Below are positions 58,025 through 64,000 of a DNA stretch of 64,000 bases, in pieces. Under the pieces are notes generated by a model, which was given only the letters and a program-made list of their open reading frames with translations, did not search any database and was not told where the DNA came from. A program made the position numbers and the translations under genes. The stretch is taken from assembly GCA_959607825.1 (NCBI GenBank), contig CAUHNW010000005.1, positions 99,512-163,511 on the forward strand. Direction: 5' to 3'. Within the stretch, counting starts at the first letter, position 1, and every line of letters starts with the position of its first letter. The DNA is from HGM13006 sp900757695. GTDB lineage: Bacteria; Bacillota; Clostridia; Oscillospirales; Oscillospiraceae.

Positions 58025-58828
58025 GTGAGGCAATATATCTCTTTCTTTCAAATGCGTCTGTTGTCAGGACTGCAATACCGGGCTGCGGCGCTGGCGGGCA
58101 TTACCACGCAGGTGGTTTGGGGCTTTCTGGAGGTGATGCTGTATCGGGCCTTTTATGTGACAGCACCGGAGCTTCTCCCTATGGACATGCAGGCTCTAAG
58201 CAATTATATCTGGATGCAGCAGGCGCTATTCGGGCTCTGGAACGTCTATGCCTGGGAGCAGGAACTGTTTCAGTCGGTACAAACCGGCACGATGGCTTAT
58301 GAGCTGGTACGGCCTACAGATCTCTATGCTATGTGGACAGCACGGAGTCTGGGACTGCGGCTCAGTCGCTGTGCCCTTCGGATTTTGCCGGTATTGCTGG
58401 TGGGAATTCTGATGCCTGCGCCTTTTGGACTGCGGCTGAATATCTCGGCAGGTGCATTTGGCGTGTTTTTGGTATCCACCGGATTGACTCTGTGGCTCTG
58501 CGTGGCCTTTGGAATGCTTTGCTACGCACTGACCTTCTATGTGGTGGATCCAAAGGGAATCATTGCTCTGGTTCCGGCCATCTGTGAGTTCTTATCCGGG
58601 GACTTGCTGCCGCTTCCGTTTTTTCCGGAAAAACTCAGAAAGTTTGCGGAACTGAGCCCATTTGGCTCTCTGCAAAATGTACCGCTACGGATTTTCGGGG
58701 GTGACATCGCCGGTACACATATGATTTGTTCCATAGCCTTGCAGCTGTTCTGGTGCATTGTGATAACAGCAATGGGCTACAGTTTGATGCATCGAGGAAT
58801 GCGGCGGCTGTGTATTGCAGGGGGTTAG
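58025..58828 (+). CDS. ABC-2 type permease, first subunit
   Basis: This 267-residue membrane protein with about six hydrophobic segments is the first of two permeases in the operon (COG4587-type, recalled). The GTG at 58025 follows AGGAGGGGATTATT. The core is LSGLQYRAAALAGITTQVVWGFLEVMLYRAF near the start. 12 bases after the ATPase. The exported substrate is not known. Confidence 0.88.
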   Translation: MRQYISFFQMRLLSGLQYRAAALAGITTQVVWGFLEVMLYRAFYVTAPELLPMDMQALSNYIWMQQALFGLWNVYAWEQELFQSVQTGTMAYELVRPTDLYAMWTARSLGLRLSRCALRILPVLLVGILMPAPFGLRLNISAGAFGVFLVSTGLTLWLCVAFGMLCYALTFYVVDPKGIIALVPAICEFLSGDLLPLPFFPEKLRKFAELSPFGSLQNVPLRIFGGDIAGTHMICSIALQLFWCIVITAMGYSLMHRGMRRLCIAGG

Positions 58829-58834
58829 CATAAT

Positions 58835-59608
58835 ATGAAGCTGTATCTGAAATTCTTTTCTATTCACGTAAAAAGCGAGATGGCCTATCCTGCAGCATTT
58901 TTCATGTCCTGTCTGGGAAGATTATTATTTTCCTTTTCCAGTATTCTCGGCATTGAAATCCTGATGAGCAGGTTTCAATCGGTAGGAGGACACTCCGTAG
59001 GTGAGATTCTTTTGGGCTTTGGCGTTGTCATGACTGCCAGTAATCTGGCGGAATGTTTTGCCAGAGGCTTTGATGCCTTTGGCAAGATCATACGACAAGC
59101 GCAGTTTGACCGGCTGCTGGTTCGGCCTAAATCATTGATCTTTCAGGTGATATGTCAGGATCTGCGGCTGGCTTCAGTGACAAATCTCATTTTTGGTGCG
59201 GCGGTGATTTTCTGCGGCGTAAATGCTGCGGCCATTCAGTGGACCGTATTGAAGGTGATGGTGCTGATATCCATGGTACTGTGCGGCAGTCTACTGTTCT
59301 TCGGGGTGTTTCTTATTTATGCGGCCATGTGCTTTTACACACTGGAGGGACTGGAAATCATGAATATCTTTACCGATGCGGTGCGGGAGTATAGCCGCTA
59401 TCCCTTTGATGTCTATGGAAAGACGGTGCTTTTTGTGACTACGGTCATTATGCCCATGGCATTGGTTCAATATTGGCCGCTGCAGTATCTGATGGACAGG
59501 GGGCCGGGATGGTATGGAATACTGCCTCTGATTTCTTTGATTTTTACAATTCCATGCTACGGAGCATGGAAACTGGGACTCCGGCACTACTGTTCTTCTG
59601 GCTCATAA
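58835..59608 (+). CDS. ABC-2 type permease, second subunit
   Basis: The 257-residue protein has six hydrophobic segments (SCLGRLLFSFSSILGIEIL, then FGVVMTASNLAECFARGFDAFGK, FDRLLVRPKSLIFQV, and later VLISMVLCGSLLFFGVFLIY) and belongs to the second permease family of the same exporter (COG3694-type, recalled). A 6-base gap follows the first permease. The three genes form a complete exporter. Confidence 0.88.
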   Translation: MKLYLKFFSIHVKSEMAYPAAFFMSCLGRLLFSFSSILGIEILMSRFQSVGGHSVGEILLGFGVVMTASNLAECFARGFDAFGKIIRQAQFDRLLVRPKSLIFQVICQDLRLASVTNLIFGAAVIFCGVNAAAIQWTVLKVMVLISMVLCGSLLFFGVFLIYAAMCFYTLEGLEIMNIFTDAVREYSRYPFDVYGKTVLFVTTVIMPMALVQYWPLQYLMDRGPGWYGILPLISLIFTIPCYGAWKLGLRHYCSSGS

Positions 59609-59614
59609 TTCGAA

Positions 59615-59652
59615 AAATACGCTGCCTTACAGATACGTAAGACAGCGTATTT
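59615..59652. terminator. Bidirectional terminator
   Basis: AAATACGCTG-C-CTTAC and GTAAG-A-CAGCGTATTT, one mismatch, between the convergent exporter and PSP1 genes. Confidence 0.85.
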
Positions 59653-59663
59653 CAATTCTATAT

Positions 59664-60995
59664 TCAGGAACCCTGGTTTTGGCTGCCGCCGGAGGGCTTT
59701 TTCCCACTGCGATAGTAGTGCCGACGACCATTATTGGATTTTGGCTTACCGGACTGCTGCTGTGGCTTTTGGCCTTCCTGAGCTGCACCGTTTGCCGACT
59801 TTTGAGGACGGGGGTTGTTATTCTGATTCCGGGGCTTGCGGTCCTGACGGGGCGGGCGGTTATAATTCTTTTTTGGACGCTCTGAGGTACGCTCTGGGCG
59901 CTCGGTTCGTTTCCGCTCCGGCTTTTCCCGAGGTTCATCCGCTACATAGTTGGAGAGAATGGACTCATCAAACATGGTAATGGTCTCCGGCTCCGGCTGT
60001 TTTTCAACAGGCTTTGGCAGGGGCGGAATATCATCGGGAATGGGCGGATCATTCTTTTTGGCCTTTCCATTGCGCAGAATGCAGATGTCACAGTTGTGAT
60101 AGCATTTTACACTGGAGGGATCACTGTCCAGGCGAACCTTTACAGTCTGCTTCAGCAGACTAACATCGATGACAGTACCCTTTCCGTCACAGGTATTGAC
60201 AATGGAATCCTGCTTGGGACTGGTTTTGATCAGGGATTCATAGGCATCCTGCTCATATTTCAGGCAGCACATAAGCCGCCCGCAGGTGCCGGAAATTTTG
60301 GTGGGGTTCAAAGAAAGACTTTGAGTCTTTGCCATTTTGATGGAAACAGGCTGAAAGTCATCCAAAAACTGCTTGCAGCAGAAGGGACGGCCACAGATGC
60401 CAAGTCCACCCATCATTTTTGCCTCGTCTCTTACACCAATTTGGCGCAGCTCAATGCGGGTACGGAACACACCAGCAAGGTCTTTGACGAGGTCACGGAA
60501 ATCTACCCGGCCATCTGCTGTGAAATAAAAGAGAATCTTACTGCCGTCAAAGTTGTATTCGGCAGAAACCAGCTTCATATCCAGCTTATGATCCGCTATT
60601 TTTGTCTGGCAAACCTCAAAGGCATGTGCTTCTTTATTTTTATACTCCTGACGAGTTTTACGGTCATTCTCCGATGCGACCCGGATGACCGGACGAAGGG
60701 GCTGAATGACCTTGTCAGCGGGAACAGGATGATTGCCTTCCGCACAGAACCCATATTCTGCACCTTTGGCTGTATCGATAATGACCTCGTCGCCGGAGGC
60801 AATTTCCAGCTTGCCGGGATCAAAATAATACACCTTCCCACCTTTCTTGAACTGAACGCCCACAACGGTAATGTCCTGGGGCTCAGGAATGGCGTCAAGC
60901 CCTACCACGGGGGGCTCATCGTCCAGAGGAATATTGCTGAATGTCACCACAGGAGCCTTTACCTCGTCTGTGGTGGAATCCGGAAGGTTGTTCAT
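59664..60995 (-). CDS. ricT: PSP1-domain protein (RicT/YaaT-like) with a basic C-terminal tail
   Basis: The 443-residue protein has a PSP1 core (about residues 40-320) with the cysteine motifs GICGRPFCCKQFL and SGTCGRLMCCLKYEQ, as in RicT, which works with RicA and RicF in RNA maturation through RNase Y in Bacillus and binds Fe-S clusters. Beyond it is a Pro/Arg/Asn/Lys-rich, likely disordered tail (about 330-443; RKRTERPERTSERPKKN). The ATG at 60995 has GGAG 7 bases away; the frame extends to 61091. Downstream of holB with 49 bases between. Confidence 0.9.
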   Translation of the reverse strand: MNNLPDSTTDEVKAPVVTFSNIPLDDEPPVVGLDAIPEPQDITVVGVQFKKGGKVYYFDPGKLEIASGDEVIIDTAKGAEYGFCAEGNHPVPADKVIQPLRPVIRVASENDRKTRQEYKNKEAHAFEVCQTKIADHKLDMKLVSAEYNFDGSKILFYFTADGRVDFRDLVKDLAGVFRTRIELRQIGVRDEAKMMGGLGICGRPFCCKQFLDDFQPVSIKMAKTQSLSLNPTKISGTCGRLMCCLKYEQDAYESLIKTSPKQDSIVNTCDGKGTVIDVSLLKQTVKVRLDSDPSSVKCYHNCDICILRNGKAKKNDPPIPDDIPPLPKPVEKQPEPETITMFDESILSNYVADEPREKPERKRTERPERTSERPKKNYNRPPRQDRKPRNQNNNPRPQKSANGAAQEGQKPQQQSGKPKSNNGRRHYYRSGKKPSGGSQNQGS

Positions 60996-61044
60996 TTGGT
61001 AACTCCGTTCTGTTAAAATAAGGCGGAACCTTTCCGCCGCAGTC

Positions 61045-62007
61045 TTATGACCGCATGGCCGAGAGCAGGTAACCCACACAGTGGCCGGCACTGCCGTTGG
61101 CCATTAAAAGTCCAATTGCATGGATAATGGCAGTATCTGCACGAAAAAGCTGCTGACGAGAGCATTTTGAGGCCAAAAGCACCGAGCTTTTGGTGGCAGA
61201 CTGTTTTCCGCCGGATTTCTTTCCCAGCGCCCGGGTAAAAACAAGATGAAGCTGCTGAAGAAGCTCCAAAAAATCAGGCCGCTTCAGCTTTTCCAGCGGA
61301 CTCATTGCAGTTAAAAGCTCTAATTCATCGCCGCCGGCAAAGGCGGTGACAATGGTATCACACAGCGCATCGGTTTTCGTTGCTCCTTCTTTCAGAAAAG
61401 AAATGGCAGAGCCCAGATAGCCGCCGCTTTTTTGCATGGCAGAAGCAAGAGAATCCGCATCCGCATTTGGATACAGCTCTGTGAGTCTGGTATGCAGCTC
61501 CTGATCACTCAGGGGAAATAGTTCAAGAGTGACACTTCTGGAGCGCACGGTGGTAAGAATTTTCTCAGCATTATCTGTCATAATCAGAAATGCGCAGTAT
61601 TCCGGTGGCTCTTCCAGCAGCTTTAGTAGCGCATTCTGCGCTGGGGCCTGCATATCCTGACCACGAGGAATCAGATAAATTTTCTTAATTCCCTCATTGG
61701 GACGAATATAAGCGTCAGACTGCATGTCACGGATGACGGAAATCGGCACGGTCGCTTTATCAGAGTCTACCGTAATGACATCCGGATGTCCTCCCCCAAA
61801 GATCTTATGGCAGGAAGGGCAGACCCCACAGGGGCGCGGCCCGATCCCGGTACATTCCATGGCAGCAGCCATGCAGCGAGCCAAGGTCTTTTTCCCGGAA
61901 CCTGCGGGACCTTCGAGAATATAGCAGTGAGAAAATTCACCGTTTGCTTCTGTTCGGCTTAATCGTGTTTTCAGACTCTCATTTCCATAAAAGCCGGGAA
62001 AACGCAT
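61045..62007 (-). CDS. holB: DNA polymerase III delta' subunit
   Basis: Clamp-loader AAA-type subunit. The opening is FYGNESLKTRLSRTE, Walker A GPAGSGKKTLARC, the zinc module CGVCPSCHKIF, and the sensor/SRC-like YLIPRGQDMQAPAQNALLKLLEEPP (part: QNALLKLLEEPPEYCAFL). 320 residues. It overlaps the c-di-AMP receptor gene upstream by one base. Tail regions are less conserved. Confidence 0.92.
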   Translation of the reverse strand: MRFPGFYGNESLKTRLSRTEANGEFSHCYILEGPAGSGKKTLARCMAAAMECTGIGPRPCGVCPSCHKIFGGGHPDVITVDSDKATVPISVIRDMQSDAYIRPNEGIKKIYLIPRGQDMQAPAQNALLKLLEEPPEYCAFLIMTDNAEKILTTVRSRSVTLELFPLSDQELHTRLTELYPNADADSLASAMQKSGGYLGSAISFLKEGATKTDALCDTIVTAFAGGDELELLTAMSPLEKLKRPDFLELLQQLHLVFTRALGKKSGGKQSATKSSVLLASKCSRQQLFRADTAIIHAIGLLMANGSAGHCVGYLLSAMRS

Positions 62008-62327
62008 CAGACCTTCTCAAACCGATCTACATCCAGCACAAAAATCGTTGCACCGCCAACGGAAACCTCCAGCGGCATGCTGGTGTCAAAATCGAAGGAG
62101 AGATCATTGTTGGGGATCACCTGCTTGCGGCTGTGGGAATATTCTTTGATGATGTCAATGACAGTCTGAACCATCTTATCTTCCACACCGACCATCAGGG
62201 TAATGTTATTGGAAAGCAGAAAACCACCGGTGGTGGCCAGCTTCGTGGAAGAAAATCCACGGTGGCTAAGATTACGGACAACGGTATTGGCGTCTTCGCG
62301 GTCAACAATGGCGAAAAGCAGCTTCAT
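62007..62327 (-). CDS. Cyclic-di-AMP receptor (DarA/PstA/YaaQ family)
   Basis: PII-like 106-residue protein: LLFAIVDREDANTVVRNLS, GFSSTKLATTGGFL (nucleotide-binding loop) and GGATIFVLDVDRFEKV match the DarA family that binds c-di-AMP and probably signals cell wall or osmotic state. GGAGGTCATCGTCT precedes the ATG. Between the decarboxylase-like and holB genes, as in Bacillus yaaO-tmk-yaaQ-yaaR-holB, but without tmk and yaaR. Confidence 0.92.
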   Translation of the reverse strand: MKLLFAIVDREDANTVVRNLSHRGFSSTKLATTGGFLLSNNITLMVGVEDKMVQTVIDIIKEYSHSRKQVIPNNDLSFDFDTSMPLEVSVGGATIFVLDVDRFEKV

Positions 62328-62341
62328 AGACGATGACCTCC

Positions 62342-63718
62342 TTATGAATTATCAGCGGCAGAAACTACCGCAATGCGTTCCTCTATATTATAACTCTTTT
62401 TTTGCAAATAGGCTATATGTTTTTCAGTAATTTCCTCTCCTGGAGCCAAAATGGGGATACCTGGAGGATATGGCGCAAGAATGCATCCGGAAATCTGTCC
62501 GGCAGCATCCTTTAGCGGAATATAGTTTTGTCTTCCAAACAGCGCTTGCCGGATGGTAAGCTTCTGCACCGGTGCCGGCGGCAGTGGCAAAGGACGATGT
62601 TCGTTCAGAGCGCAGCAGTGGGAAGACAACGTGGTAATGCCATTCCATAGGCGGTTAAATTGAGCCTCCTGATCCCGGCAGGTAAGGATCAAGACCAGAT
62701 ACCGTTCATCCGCCATTTCCACATAGATATTTTCACTTTGAAGCAGTGTGTCTGCCTCATAGCCGGATAAACCGGCACAGCCCACGTCAATGGTTAAGCG
62801 GCAGGGGTCCAGCATTGCGCCGTCTGTTGGAACAAGCGCATGAAAGGGAGTCTCACAATTGATACGATCCCGAAGAGCATGAACCAGATTTGCGGATGTT
62901 CGATACAATATGCCATCGCGCTGTTCCAGCTGCTCTCTGGCATAGTCAATAGAGGCCATGATCGGATAGCTGGGACTGGTCGTACCAAATATGGTAGAGC
63001 TCTGCTTCACATGAAGCTTGTCAAAACGATCAGAGCCAATATAGAGAATCGAGGAAGAACCCAAGGCAGGCCATGTTTTATGGGTAGAAACAACACTGAG
63101 ATCGGCGCCCTGCTGTGGTGCTGACGGAAGACCCAGTGCGGGGAAATGCGCACCATGGGCCTGATCTACCAGAAGAGAAAGACCGTGCCGGTGGCATACT
63201 GCAGAAATCTGCGTAAGGTCGGTAATTATGCCATAATACGTTGGACTGGTGAGAAATACAGCGGAAGCGGTTGGAAACATTTCAATTGCATTGGAAATAA
63301 TTTCAGGAGTAATGGGTCCTGAAAGGGATGAATCCGGAAGAGAAGGGGCATATATGTAATGGGGCGTAATATCCAGCAGGGCCATAGCATAATAAACACT
63401 TTTGTGACAGCCACGTTCCAGAATCAAATGCCCGCCTGCACCCACTGCCTCTAAGAGCATGGTATGGATTCCCTGTGTAGACCCGCAGGTATAAAAGAGG
63501 GCTTCCTTCGCACCTGCGTAAGCAGCACAAAGATGCTCTGCCTCTGCAATAGGCCCTTCACCGGTGTAGAGGTTGCCCGTGGGCGCAATCTCAGTAAAGT
63601 CAATTTGCGCAATAGCAGAAAAAAGACCGCTGCCGATCCCTTTATGCCCCGGCATATGCATTCGCAGAGGATTGGTGGCAGAAAAAGCGGTAAGAGAATC
63701 ATATAAAGGTGCAGTCAT
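62342..63718 (-). CDS. Orn/Lys/Arg decarboxylase-like PLP protein (YaaO-like)
   Basis: The 458-residue fold-type I PLP enzyme has RMHMPGHKGIGSG, the family motif CGSTQGIHTMLLEAVG, DQAHGAHFPALGLP and the PLP Lys in VSTHKTWPALGSSSIL. Relatives decarboxylate lysine, ornithine or arginine; the actual substrate of yaaO-like proteins is unclear. The ATG at 63718 follows CAGGAGTTGTATT; the frame continues to 63772. First gene of the operon with DarA, holB and ricT. Confidence 0.9.
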   Translation of the reverse strand: MTAPLYDSLTAFSATNPLRMHMPGHKGIGSGLFSAIAQIDFTEIAPTGNLYTGEGPIAEAEHLCAAYAGAKEALFYTCGSTQGIHTMLLEAVGAGGHLILERGCHKSVYYAMALLDITPHYIYAPSLPDSSLSGPITPEIISNAIEMFPTASAVFLTSPTYYGIITDLTQISAVCHRHGLSLLVDQAHGAHFPALGLPSAPQQGADLSVVSTHKTWPALGSSSILYIGSDRFDKLHVKQSSTIFGTTSPSYPIMASIDYAREQLEQRDGILYRTSANLVHALRDRINCETPFHALVPTDGAMLDPCRLTIDVGCAGLSGYEADTLLQSENIYVEMADERYLVLILTCRDQEAQFNRLWNGITTLSSHCCALNEHRPLPLPPAPVQKLTIRQALFGRQNYIPLKDAAGQISGCILAPYPPGIPILAPGEEITEKHIAYLQKKSYNIEERIAVVSAADNS

Positions 63719-63871
63719 AATACAACTCCTGTATGGGTAAATAGATCCGATGGCATCATGTATTCCACTCAAAATGTAACCATGGTACCGCTTCTATATA
63801 TAATAAGCTCATTCGATGATATCATGTATTCTATAGGCAAGCAAGTGAAAATAAAGGAAATGGCATAAAAT

Positions 63872-63985
63872 ATGGACAAAGAGCCGCCAGTGAAACACAC
63901 AATTCACGAAGTAATCCACAATTTACAAGAAAACAAAGAAATACCGAGAAAAATGAAAAAAGAGCTTGACAAATGGGGTGTGTGA
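63872..63985 (+). CDS. Possible small protein (37 residues)
   Basis: The frame encodes a charged, helical peptide beginning MDKEPPVKHTIHEVIHNLQE and ending ELDKWGV. The composition is protein-like, but the ribosome site is weak (AAGGAAA is far) and its end overlaps the consensus promoter at 63966-63994. It may be real or accidental. Confidence 0.25.
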   Translation: MDKEPPVKHTIHEVIHNLQENKEIPRKMKKELDKWGV

Positions 63986-63994
63986 GGCTATAAT
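63966..63994 (+). promoter_or_regulatory. Consensus promoter at the right edge
   Basis: TTGACA (63966-63971), 17-base spacer, TATAAT (63989-63994). Its gene lies beyond the window; the perfect match suggests a highly expressed gene, possibly rRNA or tRNA. Confidence 0.75.
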
Positions 63995-64000
63995 AGCTGA

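Noticed and set aside
1..64000. CRISPR arrays, insertion sequences and prophage genes
   Set aside because: No regularly spaced direct repeats, transposase, integrase or phage structural motifs were found in any frame.

Overview
The window is 64 kb of chromosome from an anaerobic, spore-former-type Bacillota, most likely a gut Clostridia of the Oscillospiraceae type. This is inferred from moderate GC, Gram-positive ribosome binding sites, the dnaA-dnaN-S4-recF-remB-gyrB-gyrA block, a two-gene SUF system, a CIRCE element and many CoA-transferase, MATE and oligopeptide-ABC genes. It is an origin-proximal region. The likely origin lies between dnaA and dnaN (about 48.78-49.05 kb), with DnaA boxes, a DnaA-trio-like run and an AT-rich stretch. 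A second, very dense DnaA-box cluster sits 24 kb away, between tsaD and a tRNA-Thr gene (24.67-24.98 kb). Two parS sites flank parA near 21 kb.

Layout: 0-4.3 kb holds two related beta-helix proteins around a HAD phosphatase that has a possible Pho box. 4.6-11.9 kb holds two paralogous acetate/4-hydroxybutyrate-type CoA-transferases, an aminotransferase plus D-lactate-dehydrogenase-like pair, ung, and a PucR regulator divergent from the second CoA-transferase. 12-16.4 kb holds a dihydrouridine synthase, a MarR-MATE operon and an FAD oxidoreductase. 16.5-21.5 kb is a leftward housekeeping run: rlmH, a shikimate-kinase-like gene, a membrane protein, mscL, serS, parB, parA. 21.7-27 kb runs rightward: LysR, VOC protein, rimI, tsaD, DnaA-box cluster, tRNA-Thr, a Cys-rich small protein and a second MATE transporter.

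27-30 kb looks accessory. It has the remnant of an ECF sigma gene between two related hairpins, a small XRE regulator, two copies of a promoter each carrying a pair of near-palindromic sites spaced exactly 33 bp, a short terminated transcript, and a secreted SLH plus metallo-beta-lactamase protein. 30-38.4 kb holds a YitT protein and an oligopeptide ABC operon with a divergent GntR regulator. 38.4-45.4 kb holds an alkyltransferase-like gene, hsp20 under CIRCE, a uracil permease, a MaoC-like dehydratase with an orphan solute-binding lipoprotein, and a decayed locus: a radical SAM protein whose catalytic core appears precisely deleted, next to a TetR fragment.

45.4-56.9 kb is SufC-SufB, then dnaA to gyrA and rnhA. 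57-59.6 kb is a three-gene ABC-2 exporter behind a long structured leader. 59.7-63.7 kb is a leftward operon resembling Bacillus yaaO-yaaQ-holB-yaaT. The right edge ends in a consensus promoter for a gene outside the window. All family assignments come from reading motifs in the translated sequence; no database search was run.
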